A program made the position numbers and the translations under genes. The notes under the pieces are model-generated. The model ran no database searches. It worked only from the letters and a program-made list of their open reading frames with translations, and was not told the DNA's origin. From assembly GCF_030209755.1 (NCBI RefSeq), contig NZ_JARVRH010000024.1, forward strand, positions 62,001-126,000: 64,000 bases of DNA, written 5' to 3'. Shown piece by piece: positions 53,228 through 63,953 of this stretch (position 1 is the first letter of the stretch; each line of letters opens with the position of its first letter). The DNA comes from Arthrobacter sp. efr-133-TYG-118. GTDB lineage: Bacteria > Actinomycetota > Actinomycetes > Actinomycetales > Micrococcaceae.

Positions 53228-54409
53228 CTAAAGGGTGCTGTTGGCTAAACGATCGTGGGTGCGCGTGCGTGCCCACCTCTCAGCATCCAACACAGAGTCC
53301 ACCGTCAGCTCCAAGGATCCTGAATGTTCGCTGAGGACGGACTCCACCGTGTCCACGATGTCGGTGAAGCGGATCCGGCCGGCATGGAAGGCTTCAACGG
53401 CTTCCTCGTTGGCCGCGTTGAAGACTGCCGGAAACGTGCTCCCCTGCTTCGCGGCGTCCTTGGCCAGCTCCACCGCCGGGAAGGCTACCGAGTCTAGGGG
53501 CTCGAACGTCCAACTGGTGGCCTGGCTCCAGTCGCAGGGCTTGGCGGCGCGGGGCACGCGGTCCGGCCACCCGAGTCCCAATGCGATGGGCAGCCGCATG
53601 TCCGGCGGAGAAGCCTGGGCAATGATGGAGCCGTCCACGAACTCCACCATGGAGTGCACCACGGATTGCGGGTGCACCACGACGTCGATCCTGTCCAGGG
53701 GGACGTCGAAGAGCAGATGCGCTTCGATGACCTCCAGGCCTTTGTTGACCAGGCTGGCCGAGTTGGTGGTGACCATGAGGCCCATGTCCCACGTGGGGTG
53801 CGCCAGGGCCTCAGCCGGGGTGACGTCGCGGAGTTGCTCGCGGCTGCGGCCCCGGAAAGGTCCGCCGGAAGCCGTCAGGATAAGCTTCTCAACTTCATTG
53901 TCGGTTCCCGCGCGTAGGCATTGGGCGATGGCCGAGTGCTCGGAATCAACGGGCACGATCTGGTCAACAGCCGCGGCGGCCTTGACCAGCGCACCGCCCA
54001 CGATCAGGGATTCCTTGTTCGCCAAGGCCAGGATGGCGCCGGACTTGAGGGCTGCCAGCGTAGGCGCCAGGCCGATGGACCCCGTGATCCCGTTGAGCAC
54101 GACGTCCGCTTCGATCGCGGCAATCTTGGTGGACGCATCCGGTCCCGTGATGATCGCCGGATCGTAGTTCCGGAGACCGGCGGCGGAGGCGGCGGCACGG
54201 ATGAGTTTCTGGAGTTCGTGGGCGTCGCCGTAGGCGATGCCGACCGCCTGGGCCTTGGTGTGGACGGCCTGCTGGGCAATGAGTTCCAGATTCCCGCCGC
54301 CCGTCAGTGCCACGACCTCGAACCGGTGGGGAGCGGCGTCGACGACATCAATCGCCTGTGTGCCGATGGAACCAGTGGACCCGAGGAGAATGATCTTGCG
54401 CGGCTGCAT
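53228..54409 (-). CDS. dxr: 1-deoxy-D-xylulose-5-phosphate reductoisomerase
   Basis: Dxr makes methylerythritol phosphate, the first committed step of the MEP pathway. The 393-residue protein has the NADPH motif [10 protein letters not shown] (residues 7-16), ALANKESLI, the active-site regions [14 protein letters not shown] and [11 protein letters not shown], and HPTWDMG. The start at 54409 is an ATG with AGCAA context. It is first in a group with M50 protease, YciI, ispG and GNAT. Identification is certain. Confidence 0.96.
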   Translation of the reverse strand: MQPRKIILLGSTGSIGTQAIDVVDAAPHRFEVVALTGGGNLELIAQQAVHTKAQAVGIAYGDAHELQKLIRAAASAAGLRNYDPAIITGPDASTKIAAIEADVVLNGITGSIGLAPTLAALKSGAILALANKESLIVGGALVKAAAAVDQIVPVDSEHSAIAQCLRAGTDNEVEKLILTASGGPFRGRSREQLRDVTPAEALAHPTWDMGLMVTTNSASLVNKGLEVIEAHLLFDVPLDRIDVVVHPQSVVHSMVEFVDGSIIAQASPPDMRLPIALGLGWPDRVPRAAKPCDWSQATSWTFEPLDSVAFPAVELAKDAAKQGSTFPAVFNAANEEAVEAFHAGRIRFTDIVDTVESVLSEHSGSLELTVDSVLDAERWARTRTHDRLANSTL

Positions 54410-54447
54410 TGCTTAAGTATCCCGCACCCCAGGCGTAGCGTTGGTTT

Positions 54448-55908
54448 GTGGACTGGGTCTCGTGGTTCGAGGCGCCGGACTATGAATTCGCCCGGCAGGT
54501 GCTCCAGCGTGGCACGGCCGCGCTCTATTTCATCGCGTTCCTGTCCAGCCTCAACCAGTTTCCTGCGCTCCTTGGCGAACACGGGCTCCTGCCTGTCCCG
54601 AGGTATGTGGACGGTCACAGGGTCTTGCGCAGGCCCAGCCTGTTCCGCTGGAAGTATTCGGACGGGTTGCTCCGGGCCGTTTGCATTGCCGGGCTTGCCG
54701 TTTCCCTGGCGCTCGTGGGCGGGCTGCCCCAGCTGGGCCCGCCGTGGCTTCCCCTGGCCGCGTTCCTGGCATTGTGGTTGCTCTACATGTCGATCGTCAA
54801 CGTCGGCCAGACCTTCTACGGCTTCGGTTGGGAGATGCTGCTGCTGGAAATGGGCTTCACTGTCGGCTTCCTCGGTTCGGATCAGACTCCCCCGCCCAGG
54901 ACCATCCTGGTCCTGCTCGTGTGGCTGCTGTTCAGGCTGGAATTCGGCGCGGGCATGATCAAGATCCATGGCGGTAGCGAGTGGCGTGATTTAACCGCCC
55001 TGTACTACCACCACGAGACGCAGCCCATGCCCGGGCCGTTGAGCCGCCGGGCGCACCTCCTGCCTAAGCCACTTCACCGCATGGAAGTGCTCGGCAACCA
55101 TTTCGCCCAGCTGGTGGTGCCGTTCTTCCTGTTCGCTCCGCAGCCACTGGCCACCATTGCCGCCGGAATCGTGGTGTTCACGCAACTCTGGCTTGTGGGG
55201 AGCGGTAACTTCGCATGGCTTAACTGGTCCGCGATCGTGCTCGCCTTCGCCGCGGTGAGTGACCCGGTGGCCCATGCTGTGCTGCCCTTCATACCGCAAC
55301 AGCGGTACCCGGCCACGGCTCAGACCCCGGTGTGGTGGCTCGCCGTCGTACTCGCGGTGACGGTGCTCCTCTTGGTGCTCAGCTATTGGCCCGTCCGCAA
55401 CCTGCTCTCACGGGAGCAGCTCATGAACGCCAGTTTCAACCGTTGGCAATTGGTCAATACCTATGGGGCGTTCGGTACGGTGACGCGCCACCGGGTCGAA
55501 ATCGTGGTGGAAGGCACCCAGGCCGACGTTCCCGTCGATGAGGCCGACTGGCGCGAATACGGATTCAAAGGCAAGCCCGGCGACGTTCGCAGGCTGCCCC
55601 GGCAATGGGCGCCCTACCACCTGCGTCTCGACTGGTTGATGTGGTTCCTGCCCTTGCGCACGGTGCACGAGGAATGGTTCTACGCGTTCCTCGGCAAGCT
55701 GCTCGACGCCGATCCGCCCACCTTGCGCTTGTTGCGCCGGGACCCGTTCGACGGCGCACGGCCGCGCTGGGTGCGGGCCCGCAGCTTCCTGTACCGCTTC
55801 GCCACGAGGGCCGAGTTCCGCGAAACAGGCCAGCGCTGGATCCGGATGGAGCTCTACGAGGTCATCGCCCCGTTGTCCCTGCCGAAATCACGACGACGGG
55901 GCCAATAG
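54448..55908 (+). CDS. Lipase maturation factor family membrane protein
   Basis: The 486-residue protein has the lipase maturation factor layout. The N-terminal WFEAPDYEFARQVLQRGTAALYFIAFL is followed by six or more membrane segments. Residues ~165-215 carry FRLEFGAGMIKIHGGSEWRD, YYHHETQPMPGPLS and the HRMEVLGNHFAQL region. The soluble C-terminal ~150 residues carry WPVRNLLSREQLMNASFNRWQLVNTYGAFG. Eukaryotic LMF1 helps lipases fold in the ER; the bacterial role is unknown. The start is GTG at 54448. It diverges from dxr. Confidence 0.92.
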   Translation: MDWVSWFEAPDYEFARQVLQRGTAALYFIAFLSSLNQFPALLGEHGLLPVPRYVDGHRVLRRPSLFRWKYSDGLLRAVCIAGLAVSLALVGGLPQLGPPWLPLAAFLALWLLYMSIVNVGQTFYGFGWEMLLLEMGFTVGFLGSDQTPPPRTILVLLVWLLFRLEFGAGMIKIHGGSEWRDLTALYYHHETQPMPGPLSRRAHLLPKPLHRMEVLGNHFAQLVVPFFLFAPQPLATIAAGIVVFTQLWLVGSGNFAWLNWSAIVLAFAAVSDPVAHAVLPFIPQQRYPATAQTPVWWLAVVLAVTVLLLVLSYWPVRNLLSREQLMNASFNRWQLVNTYGAFGTVTRHRVEIVVEGTQADVPVDEADWREYGFKGKPGDVRRLPRQWAPYHLRLDWLMWFLPLRTVHEEWFYAFLGKLLDADPPTLRLLRRDPFDGARPRWVRARSFLYRFATRAEFRETGQRWIRMELYEVIAPLSLPKSRRRGQ

Positions 55909-55927
55909 ACCCGGCCGGAACAACTTT

Positions 55928-56764
55928 TCAGGAAAGCCGGGCCCTGCGCAGCGTGGATTCGGCGTGCTTCAGGATGGGCCCGTCCACCATTTTTCCCTTG
56001 TGCTGGAACACACCGGTTCCAGCCGCAGCCGCGGCGTCAAGCAGTTCCCGGGCCCCAGCGACCGCCTCCGGCGAGGGTGCATAGGCCTCGCGGACAACTG
56101 CGACCTGGCTCGGGTGGATGCAGGCCTTGGCACCGAATCCGCTGGCTACGGCGTCGGCGGATTCCACAGCCAGACCGGCGAGGTCGGGAATGTCGACGTA
56201 GACCGAGTCGATGGCTTCCTTGCCTGCGGCCTTCGCGGCGAGCAGCACGGCAGACCGGGAGTGCATGGCGACGGCGCGATAGCCGCCGTCGTCGTTGCGG
56301 CTCGAGGTGCCGCCCATCGAGGCAATCAGGTCCTCGGCACCCCACATGAGCCCGACGACGTTGGGAGCCTGGGCGATCTCGCTCGCGTTGATAATTCCCT
56401 TGGCCGTCTCGCACAGGGCGATGACGTGGTAGCCCTCAAGTGCCTTCAGCTGTTCGCCGGTTTCAGCTTTGGCCAGCATGACAGTCCGGTAAGGGGTATG
56501 CGCGAGGCAGTGCAGGTCCTTCTCGAAGTCCGGGGTGCCCACTGGATTGACGCGCACAATCGTGCGGCTGGGGTCGAGTTCCGCGGTCTCCCCGCCGGAG
56601 CCGAGTTGGGCGAGGATGGCGCCCCGGGCCCGCTTCTTGGCTGCGGGCGCGACGGCGTCCTCGAGGTCTACGATGACGGCGTCGGAACGCTCGGCGGCCT
56701 TTTGGAACCGTTCTGGACGGTCGGCGGGGCAGAAAAGCAAAGCGGGGCCCATGGTGAAGGTCAT
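55928..56764 (-). CDS. CitE-like CoA-ester lyase (HpcH/HpaI aldolase fold)
   Basis: The 278-residue protein has the fold signatures LFCPADRPERFQKA, VIVDLEDAVAP, TIVRVNPVGTPDF, ALCETAKGIINA (Mg-binding Glu), LMWGAEDL and KACIHPSQV. Its ATG overlaps the MaoC stop (ATGA). Members cleave short beta-hydroxyacyl-CoA or malyl-type CoA esters. In Mycobacterium tuberculosis a CitE-like gene (Rv2498c) closes an operon of the same gene set and is proposed to act on hydroxymethylglutaryl-CoA-like substrates in leucine breakdown. The same role is likely here, since no HMG-CoA lyase is seen. Confidence 0.88.
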   Translation of the reverse strand: MTFTMGPALLFCPADRPERFQKAAERSDAVIVDLEDAVAPAAKKRARGAILAQLGSGGETAELDPSRTIVRVNPVGTPDFEKDLHCLAHTPYRTVMLAKAETGEQLKALEGYHVIALCETAKGIINASEIAQAPNVVGLMWGAEDLIASMGGTSSRNDDGGYRAVAMHSRSAVLLAAKAAGKEAIDSVYVDIPDLAGLAVESADAVASGFGAKACIHPSQVAVVREAYAPSPEAVAGARELLDAAAAAGTGVFQHKGKMVDGPILKHAESTLRRARLS

Positions 56765-57294
56765 GTATTGATTCTCCCCTGTTGCGCCTCCAGATGCGCG
56801 GTCCGGGTCCACATGAGGCACGCCCGAGTGGCCAAAGCCACCACCGTGCCGTCCTGGTTGCGGCCGGTGTGTTTCATGGTCACGACGCCCTGGCCGGGAC
56901 GCGACGACGACTCCCGTTTCCCGGCGACCACAGTTTCCGTGTAGAGGGTGTCGCCGTGGTAGAGGGGGTGCGGGAAAGAGACGTCCGTGAGGCCCAGCTG
57001 GGCAATGATGGTGCCCTGGGTCAGTTGCGTGACGGACTGTCCCACCATGGTGGACAAGGTGAACATCGAGTTCATGAGCCTTTGCCCGAAGGGCTGCGTG
57101 GCGCTCCAGGCCGCGTCCAGGTGCAGGGCCTGGGTGTTCATCGTCAGCGTGGTGAACAGGACGTTGTCCGTTTCGGTGACGGTCCGCCCGGGCCGGTGGG
57201 CGTAGACAACGTCTTCCTCGAGTTCCTCGAAGTACAGCCCCCGCTGCTCGACAATGCGCGGTTCGGGGACACGGCCTTCAGGGTCCGCGGTCAT
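56761..57294 (-). CDS. MaoC-like acyl-CoA hydratase
   Basis: The 177-residue protein has a hot-dog fold pattern: [17 protein letters not shown], where hydratase catalytic Asp/His positions lie, [11 protein letters not shown], and [15 protein letters not shown]. It is a MaoC-type dehydratase/hydratase. Its ATG at 57294 overlaps the CoA-transferase B stop, and its own stop overlaps the lyase start. In this operon it is a candidate for hydrating 3-methylglutaconyl-CoA, because no crotonase-type hydratase is present. The typical D-H dyad of R-specific hydratases is less clear here than usual. Confidence 0.85.
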   Translation of the reverse strand: MTADPEGRVPEPRIVEQRGLYFEELEEDVVYAHRPGRTVTETDNVLFTTLTMNTQALHLDAAWSATQPFGQRLMNSMFTLSTMVGQSVTQLTQGTIIAQLGLTDVSFPHPLYHGDTLYTETVVAGKRESSSRPGQGVVTMKHTGRNQDGTVVALATRACLMWTRTAHLEAQQGRINT

Positions 57295-58043
57295 ACAGTC
57301 AGCTCCTGGTCTTCCTCGAAAAGCTCGACGCCGGTCGCGGCGGCCACGTCCTCGGCGGAGACATTCGGTGCCAACTCGCGCAGGACGAGCCTCGAGACTC
57401 CGCCTTCGGAGACGACGTCGATCACGGCAAGGTCGGTGATGATCCGGTCCACGCAACCTTTCCCCGTGACGGGCAACGAGCATTCCTTGACGATCTTGGG
57501 CTTGCCGTTGCGGTCCACGTGCTCCATCATGACGATCACCCGTTTCGCGCCGAAGACCAGATCCATGGCGCCGCCCATGCCCTTCACCATCTTGCCCGGA
57601 ATCATCCAATTGGCCAGGTCCCCGTTGGCCGCGACCTCCATCGCGCCAAGCACTGCGACGTCCACATGTCCGCCGCGGATCATGCCGAACGACGTAGCCG
57701 AGTCAAAGAACGCGGCGCCCGGGTTGACGGTGACCGTTTCTTTGCCGGCATTGATCAGATCGGGGTCCACGGCGTCCTCGGCCGGGTAGGGGCCGACGCC
57801 CAGGATCCCGTTCTCGGAATGCAGGATCACCTCGACCCCTTCGGGGATGTAGTTCGGAATCAGGGTGGGCATCCCGATCCCGAGGTTGACGTATTGCCCG
57901 TTGCTGAGTTCGCGGGCTACGCGGGCGGCCAGTTCATTCCGCGTCCAGCCTTTGCCCTCGTGATGTTCGGCGCCGGCGCGGCGGTACTCATGCCTGACCG
58001 TCTCGGGACGCGGCGGGAGATCCTGGGTGATGTTCGATTCCAT
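57291..58043 (-). CDS. scoB: 3-oxoacid CoA-transferase subunit B
   Basis: The 250-residue subunit has the catalytic glutamate motif [25 protein letters not shown] and [17 protein letters not shown]. An extra ~32-residue N-terminal tail ([20 protein letters not shown]) precedes the core. ATG at 58043, 2 bp after subunit A. The A/B pair moves CoA from succinyl-CoA to acetoacetate, fitting leucine breakdown, which ends in acetoacetate. Naming as scoB follows the actinobacterial orthologue by context. Confidence 0.93.
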   Translation of the reverse strand: MESNITQDLPPRPETVRHEYRRAGAEHHEGKGWTRNELAARVARELSNGQYVNLGIGMPTLIPNYIPEGVEVILHSENGILGVGPYPAEDAVDPDLINAGKETVTVNPGAAFFDSATSFGMIRGGHVDVAVLGAMEVAANGDLANWMIPGKMVKGMGGAMDLVFGAKRVIVMMEHVDRNGKPKIVKECSLPVTGKGCVDRIITDLAVIDVVSEGGVSRLVLRELAPNVSAEDVAAATGVELFEEDQELTV

Positions 58044-58045
58044 GG

Positions 58046-58834
58046 CTACGCTCCTGCCTGTTCGGTTGTGCCCGCAGACGCCGGGGTCAACGCGACGGTC
58101 CGCTTTTCGATGCGCTTCTCGATGTCCGGTGCAACCACGACCCGCTGGACGAAGATGCCCGGAGTGTGGATATGTTGCGGATCGAGCTCGCCGGGTTCCA
58201 CAAGCTCTTCGACCTCGGCGATGGTGATCCGGGCCGCCATGGCACACAGCGGATTGAAGTTCATGGCCGTCGCATGGAAGACGAGGTTCCCGTGACGGTC
58301 GCCCTTCCAGGCGTGGACCAGTCCGAAATCGGGTGTCAGGGATTCCTCAAGGACATAGTCCGCGCCGTTGAAGGTGCGCACTTCCTTGGGTGAGGACGCG
58401 ATCGCCACGTTGCCGTCGCCGTCGTACTTTTGCGGAAGGCCGCCTTCCGAGACCTGGGTCCCGACGCCGGCCGCCGTGAAGAACGCGGGAATGCCGGCGC
58501 CGCCGGCGCGCAGTTTCTCGGCCAGGGTGCCCTGCGGGGTGAGAACCACCTCGAGTTCACCCGCAAGGTACTGCCGTGCGAACTCCTTGTTCTCACCCAC
58601 ATAGGAACTGATGGTCCGGCGGATACGCCCGTCCCTCAGGAGGATGCCGAGGCCCCAGTCGTCCACGCCGCAGTTGTTGCTGACTGTTTCAAGGTCCTTG
58701 GTGCCTTGATCGTGGAGCGCATCGATCAGCGCCACCGGGATACCGCACAAGCCGAACCCGCCGACGGCGAGAGAGGCGCCGTCGTGGATGTCCTTCACCG
58801 CTTCCGCGGCGCTGGCAACAACTTTGTCGATCAT
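58046..58834 (-). CDS. scoA: 3-oxoacid CoA-transferase subunit A
   Basis: The 262-residue subunit has [51 protein letters not shown] and [13 protein letters not shown], all typical of subunit A of succinyl-CoA:3-oxoacid transferases. The C-terminal ~20 residues after EKRIEKR are a low-complexity extension. ATG at 58834, 19 bp after the acyl-CoA dehydrogenase. It forms the heteromer with scoB just downstream. Confidence 0.94.
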   Translation of the reverse strand: MIDKVVASAAEAVKDIHDGASLAVGGFGLCGIPVALIDALHDQGTKDLETVSNNCGVDDWGLGILLRDGRIRRTISSYVGENKEFARQYLAGELEVVLTPQGTLAEKLRAGGAGIPAFFTAAGVGTQVSEGGLPQKYDGDGNVAIASSPKEVRTFNGADYVLEESLTPDFGLVHAWKGDRHGNLVFHATAMNFNPLCAMAARITIAEVEELVEPGELDPQHIHTPGIFVQRVVVAPDIEKRIEKRTVALTPASAGTTEQAGA

Positions 58835-58853
58835 CGTTTACCTTCCCTGACGG

Positions 58854-60017
58854 TTAAAGGCCCAGCTCGCGGGCGATGAGCATCAACTGGACCTCGGTGG
58901 TGCCCTCCCCGACTTCCAGGATCTTGGAGTCGCGGTAGTGGCGTGCCACCGTGAATTCGTTGATGAAGCCATAGCCACCGAACACCTGGGTGGCATCCCG
59001 TGCGTTGTCCATGGCTGCCTCGCCTGCGACCATCTTAGCGATGGCCGCTTCGGTCTTGAACGGCTTGCCAGCCAGCATCCTCGCCGCAGCATCGTAGTAG
59101 GCCAGTCGCGCAGTGTGGGCCCGTGCCTGCATGCGGGCGATCTTGAACTGGATGGCCTGGTACTTCCCGATGTTCTGTCCGAAGGCCATGCGTTCCTTGG
59201 CGTATTTCACGGACAAGTCAACGCAGCCCTGCGCCGCACCCGTGGCGAGTGCGGCGATGGCGATGCGGCCTTCGTCCAGGATCGACAGGAAGTTGGCGTA
59301 ACCCCGGCCCCGGACGCCGAGCATGTTCTCTTCGGGCACCCGGACGTTGTTCAGCGTCAGCGGGTGGGTGTCGGAAGCGTTCCAGCCCACCTTGTTGTAG
59401 GCCTTTTCCGCGGTGAAACCGGGAGTGTCGGTGGGAACCAGGATGGTGGAGATTTCCTTCTTGATGCTCCCGTCCTTGCGTTCGTGCTGCCCCGTGACGG
59501 CAGTAACGGTGACGAGCCGGGTGATGTCGGTCCCGGAGTTGGTGATGAATTCCTTGTTGCCGTTGATGACCCAGCGGCCGTCCTCAAGGTGCGCGTTCGT
59601 TTTGGTGCCTCCGGCGTCCGAGCCGGCTTCCGGCTCGGTCAGTCCGAAGCCTGCGAGCGCTTCGGCCGAGGTCAGCTGGGGCAGCCAATGTTCCTTCTGC
59701 TCCTGGGTGCCGAAGCGGTACACCGGCATGGCGCCGAGCGAGACGCCCGCTTCGAGGGTAATCGCCACCGACTGGTCAACCCTGCCCAGCTGTTCCAGCG
59801 CGAGGGCGAGCGCGAAGTAGTCCCCGCCCATGCCGCCGAACTCTTCAGGGAAAGGCAGGCCGAACAGGCCCATCTCACCCATCTGCTTGACCACCTCGTA
59901 CGGGAAGCTGTGTTCCTCGTCGTGCTTGGTGGACACCGGGGCCACCACCTCGTCGGCGAATTCCCGGACGGAGTCGCTCAGGTCCTGGTATTCCTCGGTG
60001 AGTTCAAAACTTGCCAT
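58854..60017 (-). CDS. Acyl-CoA dehydrogenase (probably isovaleryl/short branched chain)
   Basis: The 387-residue flavoprotein has the family motifs GFGLTEPEAGSDAGGTKTNA, FITNSGTD, and the C-terminal QVFGGYGFINEFTVARHYRD with catalytic region and IYEGTTEV-like EVGEGTTEVQ. It removes two hydrogens from an acyl-CoA, with electrons passing to ETF. The operon (methylcrotonyl-CoA carboxylase upstream) makes isovaleryl-CoA the best guess. ATG at 60017, 2 bp after the carboxylase alpha gene. Substrate is inferred from neighbours only. Confidence 0.9.
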   Translation of the reverse strand: MASFELTEEYQDLSDSVREFADEVVAPVSTKHDEEHSFPYEVVKQMGEMGLFGLPFPEEFGGMGGDYFALALALEQLGRVDQSVAITLEAGVSLGAMPVYRFGTQEQKEHWLPQLTSAEALAGFGLTEPEAGSDAGGTKTNAHLEDGRWVINGNKEFITNSGTDITRLVTVTAVTGQHERKDGSIKKEISTILVPTDTPGFTAEKAYNKVGWNASDTHPLTLNNVRVPEENMLGVRGRGYANFLSILDEGRIAIAALATGAAQGCVDLSVKYAKERMAFGQNIGKYQAIQFKIARMQARAHTARLAYYDAAARMLAGKPFKTEAAIAKMVAGEAAMDNARDATQVFGGYGFINEFTVARHYRDSKILEVGEGTTEVQLMLIARELGL

Positions 60018-60019
60018 GG

Positions 60020-62191
60020 CTAGACTTCCTCGTCTTTCTGGTTTTCTGCTGTAACTTCAGGGGCCGGTTCCGCTGTGACTTCAGGGGTGGGTTCCGCCAC
60101 CACGTGGATGGTGGCGAGGACTTGGTCAGCCTTGACGAGGTCCCCGGTCTTGCTGGTGAGGTGCACGGTGCCGGACACGGAGGCCACCAACTGGTGTTCC
60201 ATCTTCATTGCCTCCACGGCAAGGAGGACCTGGCCTGCTTCCACCTGGTCGCCGTTGTGTACCGAAACGGACACGACGGTTCCCGGCATGGGAGACCGGA
60301 CTTCGGGATCCACGGCGCCTTCTTCGCGCTGGATGCCCGCGAGGATGCGTAGGAGCCGGGCCTCGCGGTCCAGGATCTCCAGCCGGCAGGACCAGCCGTC
60401 GCTGCCCAGCCAAAGTTCGCGTGCCTCACGCCCCGGAGATGGTGAGCCGTGCGCGTAATGGTGCTCGACGCCGTCGAGCACCATTACCGCATGCCCGGCG
60501 GACCCCGGCCGCAGGGCGGCAGAGTGCTCGACGCCGCTATCCACGCGCGCCGTGAAGCCCGGCCCGTTCACGGTCAGCCCCACGGTGGCCAGGCCGCCGT
60601 CGGGACGTCCGATGCTGGTCTTCCACGGCGCGGGGGCGCCGACACGCCAGCCATCGGCGGTGTTCCACGGTGCCGCCGCACCGATCGCAACTAGAGCCTC
60701 GCGGCTGAGCAGCTCTGTCCGGTTCAGCAATTCTGACCGGTTCAGCAATTCCGACCGGTTCAGCAACGCGGCGGCGATCAGCTCGACGTCGGTCACTTGA
60801 CGGAATTCCATCCCTTCCAGCTTGCGCTCGATCAGGCCGGTGTCGAGGCGGCCCGCGCGGACGTCGTCGTCGTTGATCAGGAGCCGCAGGTACTCAACGT
60901 TGGTGTGCACGCCGAGCAGCGTGTAGTCCCCCAGTGCGTGGTCAAGGGTGTCCAGCGCCGCTTTGCGGTCCGGGCCCCAAGCAATGATCTTTGCGAGCAT
61001 GGGATCGTAGTCGCCGGTGACGGACAGTCCGGGAAGCATCGCGGAGTCGACGCGGACGTGTGGATCGCTGCCTGCCCGTTCCCGGAGCGCCACGATCTCG
61101 CCGATGGATGGCATGAAACCGCGTTCGGGTGCCTCCGCGTAGACGCGCGCCTCCACCGCGTGGCCGTCAAGCACGACGTCGGACTGCGCCACCGTGAGGA
61201 CCTCACCTGCGGCGATGCGCACTTGCCATTCGACAAGATCGACGCCCGTCACCATTTCCGTGACAGGGTGCTCCACCTGGAGGCGGGTGTTCATCTCCAT
61301 GAAGAAGAAGTGCTCCGGGTCCTGGTCCGAGACCAGGAACTCGACCGTACCCGCACCGCTGTACTTGACGCTCCGGGCAGCCTGGCAGGCGGCCTCGCCG
61401 ATCCGCGCCCGGACCTCTGCCCCATTCGCCAGGGACTCCAGCAAGGGCGACGGTGCTTCCTCGATGACTTTCTGGTGGCGGCGCTGGAGCGAGCATTCGC
61501 GCTCGCCGAGGTGGATGACGTTGCCGTGGTTGTCGGCGAGGACCTGGACCTCGATGTGCCGGGGCGACTGGATGAGCCGCTCCAGGAACAGGGTGTCATC
61601 CCCGAAGGCGCTCGCCGCCACGCGGCGGGCCGTCAGCAAGGTGGCCGCCATATCCTCGGGCCGCTCCACGATGTGCATGCCCTTGCCGCCGCCCCCGGCC
61701 GAAGGTTTGATGAGCAACGGGAAGCCGACGCCGGGCGCCGCCTCGATCAGGGCCTCGTCGCTCAACCCGGGTTCGGCAATGCCCGGAACGCAGGGGACTC
61801 CGTAGGACATGACGTGGTTCTTGGACCGGATCTTGTCGCCCATGACCTCGATGGCGTCAATGCCGGGGCCGATGAACGCGATACCGGCCGCATCCAGGGC
61901 CTTTGCGAACTCCAAGTTCTCGGCCAGGAATCCGTAGCCCGGGTGCACGGCCTGCGCGCCGCTTTGCAGGCAAGCCTCGATGATCGCGTCTATCCGCAGG
62001 TAGCTGTCCGCCGCCGCAGCCGTGCCGATCCGGACGGCAGCGTCGGCCTCGCGCACGTGGCGGGCACCGGCGTCGGCGTCTGAATAGACCGCCACCGAAC
62101 GGATGCCCATGGCCCTGAGGGTGCGGATCACGCGGCAGGCGATCTCGCCGCGGTTGGCGACAAGGACGGTGTCGAAGGAGTTGATCGTCAT
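60020..62191 (-). CDS. Biotin-dependent acyl-CoA carboxylase alpha subunit (methylcrotonyl-type)
   Basis: The 723-residue protein has a biotin carboxylase domain ([41 protein letters not shown]), a linker, and a C-terminal carrier domain with the biotinylation motif EAMKMEH (lysine near 663). A Thr/Pro/Glu tail of ~25 residues ends it with the repeat [16 protein letters not shown]. Near residues 470-490 three tandem LNRSEL units occur, encoded by 18-bp repeats. ATG at 62191. Size and partner fit 3-methylcrotonyl-CoA carboxylase in leucine breakdown, though propionyl/acetyl-CoA carboxylase cannot be excluded. Confidence 0.92.
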   Translation of the reverse strand: MTINSFDTVLVANRGEIACRVIRTLRAMGIRSVAVYSDADAGARHVREADAAVRIGTAAAADSYLRIDAIIEACLQSGAQAVHPGYGFLAENLEFAKALDAAGIAFIGPGIDAIEVMGDKIRSKNHVMSYGVPCVPGIAEPGLSDEALIEAAPGVGFPLLIKPSAGGGGKGMHIVERPEDMAATLLTARRVAASAFGDDTLFLERLIQSPRHIEVQVLADNHGNVIHLGERECSLQRRHQKVIEEAPSPLLESLANGAEVRARIGEAACQAARSVKYSGAGTVEFLVSDQDPEHFFFMEMNTRLQVEHPVTEMVTGVDLVEWQVRIAAGEVLTVAQSDVVLDGHAVEARVYAEAPERGFMPSIGEIVALRERAGSDPHVRVDSAMLPGLSVTGDYDPMLAKIIAWGPDRKAALDTLDHALGDYTLLGVHTNVEYLRLLINDDDVRAGRLDTGLIERKLEGMEFRQVTDVELIAAALLNRSELLNRSELLNRTELLSREALVAIGAAAPWNTADGWRVGAPAPWKTSIGRPDGGLATVGLTVNGPGFTARVDSGVEHSAALRPGSAGHAVMVLDGVEHHYAHGSPSPGREARELWLGSDGWSCRLEILDREARLLRILAGIQREEGAVDPEVRSPMPGTVVSVSVHNGDQVEAGQVLLAVEAMKMEHQLVASVSGTVHLTSKTGDLVKADQVLATIHVVAEPTPEVTAEPAPEVTAENQKDEEV
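60720..60767. repeat. In-frame 18-bp tandem repeats inside the carboxylase alpha gene
   Basis: Two nearly identical 18-bp copies (60720-60737 and 60738-60755) and a partial third (60756-60767) encode LNRSEL-type units in the interdomain linker. Expansion or contraction would keep the frame. Confidence 0.85.
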
Positions 62192-62195
62192 GGGG

Positions 62196-63803
62196 TCACA
62201 TCCGGAAGAGGCCGAAGGAGGTATCCGGCAGGGGTTGGCGGGAGACGACGTCGAGGGCCATGCCCAGGACGCGCCGGGTGTCTGCGGGGTCGATGATGCC
62301 GTCGTCCCAGAGCCGGGCGGTGGAGTAATAGGGGCTGCCTTGGTCCTCGTACTGCTGCTTGATGGGGGCTTTGAAGGCTTCCTCATCCTCGGCGGACCAT
62401 TCCTCGCCCCGGGCCTCGTACTGGTCCCGTTTGACGGTGGCCAGCACGCTCGAGGCCTGGTTCCCGCCCATGACCGAAATCCGGGACGCCGGCCACATCC
62501 ACAGGAAGCGCGGGGAGTAGGCCCGGCCGCACATCGAGTAGTTTCCGGCACCGAAGGAACCGCCGATCACCACGGTCAGCTTCGGCACGCGGGCGGTGGC
62601 CACGGCGGTGACCATCTTGGCGCCGTTCTTGGCGATGCCGCCGTGCTCGTAGTCCTTCCCCACCATGAAGCCCGAGAGGTTCTGCAGGAAGACCAGCGGG
62701 ATGCCGCGCTGGTCGCACAGCTCGATGAAGTGCGCGCCCTTGAGCGCAGACTCGCTGAACAGCACGCCGTTGTTGGCCAGGATGCCCACGGGATGGCCGT
62801 GCAGCTTCGCGAACCCGGTCACCAGAGTGGAACCGTAGTTCTTCTTGAACTCGTGGAACCTCGAGCCGTCCACCAGCCGGGCGATGACCTCGCGGACGTC
62901 GTATTGCGCATTGACGTCCGTGGGAACGGCACCATAGATCTCGCCCGGGTCCACCACGGGCTCGACGGCGGTGTCCACGTCCCACGCCGGGGCGGCCGGC
63001 TTGGGGAGGGTGGAGACGATGTCGCGGACGATCTGCAGGGCATGCTCATCGTTTTCGGCGAGGTGGTCCGTCACACCCGAAATCCTTGAGTGGACGTCGC
63101 CGCCGCCGAGTTCCTCGGCCGTGACGATCTCACCGATGGCGGCCTTCACGAGGGGTGGCCCGCCGAGGAAGATGGTGCCCTGGTTGCGGACAATCACGGT
63201 CTCATCGCTCATGGCCGGAACGTAGGCGCCACCGGCCGTGCAGGATCCCATGACCGAAGCGATCTGCGGGATCTTGGCCGCGGACATCTTCGCCTGGTTG
63301 AAGAAGATCCGGCCGAAGTGCTCCTTGTCCGGGAACACCTCGTCCTGCTTGGGCAGGAACGCTCCCCCGGAATCCACCAGGTAGACACACGGCAGCCGGT
63401 TCTCCAAGGCGATTTCCTGGGCCCGGAGGTGCTTCTTGACCGTCATCGGGTAGTACGTGCCGCCCTTGACCGTCGCGTCGTTGGAAACCACCATCACCTG
63501 GCGTCCATGGACCAAGCCGATCCCCGCAATCACGCCGGCGCCCGGCGAGTCATCGTTGTACATCCCGTTGGCCGCCAGCGGGGCGATCTCCAGGAACGGG
63601 CTTCCCTCGTCCAGCAAATAGTTGATCCGCTCGCGCGGCAACAACTTGCCCCGGGAGATGTGCCGCTCACGCGACTTCTCCGGGCCACCGAGTGCGGCCA
63701 CGGCAAGACGCTTCTTCAGCTCGTGCACCAGGGACAGCTGCGCTTCCGCGTTGGCCGCGAACTGATCGCTGCTGGTATCCAGCTGGCTGGCGAGTGTCTC
63801 CAT
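62196..63803 (-). CDS. Biotin-dependent acyl-CoA carboxylase beta subunit (methylcrotonyl-type)
   Basis: The 535-residue carboxyltransferase has both crotonase-like halves: [34 protein letters not shown] (typical of MCC beta), [28 protein letters not shown], and the C-terminal [19 protein letters not shown] and [16 protein letters not shown]. The PKQDEVFPD stretch distinguishes methylcrotonyl/geranyl carboxylases from propionyl ones. ATG at 63803. It is the first gene of the operon ending at 55928, 4 bp before the alpha subunit. Confidence 0.94.
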   Translation of the reverse strand: METLASQLDTSSDQFAANAEAQLSLVHELKKRLAVAALGGPEKSRERHISRGKLLPRERINYLLDEGSPFLEIAPLAANGMYNDDSPGAGVIAGIGLVHGRQVMVVSNDATVKGGTYYPMTVKKHLRAQEIALENRLPCVYLVDSGGAFLPKQDEVFPDKEHFGRIFFNQAKMSAAKIPQIASVMGSCTAGGAYVPAMSDETVIVRNQGTIFLGGPPLVKAAIGEIVTAEELGGGDVHSRISGVTDHLAENDEHALQIVRDIVSTLPKPAAPAWDVDTAVEPVVDPGEIYGAVPTDVNAQYDVREVIARLVDGSRFHEFKKNYGSTLVTGFAKLHGHPVGILANNGVLFSESALKGAHFIELCDQRGIPLVFLQNLSGFMVGKDYEHGGIAKNGAKMVTAVATARVPKLTVVIGGSFGAGNYSMCGRAYSPRFLWMWPASRISVMGGNQASSVLATVKRDQYEARGEEWSAEDEEAFKAPIKQQYEDQGSPYYSTARLWDDGIIDPADTRRVLGMALDVVSRQPLPDTSFGLFRM

Positions 63804-63834
63804 CGACTGTGTCCATCCCGGCCCAAGGCCATCT

Positions 63835-63878
63835 CAGTTAGTACCGCATAACTGGAATTTAGGTTAGTCTCTATTAAC
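63835..63878. promoter_or_regulatory. AT-rich inverted repeats in the divergent promoter region
   Basis: CAGTTA/TAACTG arms (63835-63840 and 63849-63854) and GTTA/TAAC arms (63863-63866 and 63875-63878) lie between the catabolic operon and the partial gene on the plus strand. They are candidate regulator-binding sites for a TetR-type or similar repressor. Evidence is pattern only. Confidence 0.4.
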
Positions 63879-63953
63879 TGTGTTGTCCATCACCTCGACA
63901 CTGGGCCCGTCCCGGCATCGACGTTGAATTGGACGCGTGCAAAAGGAGGAATT

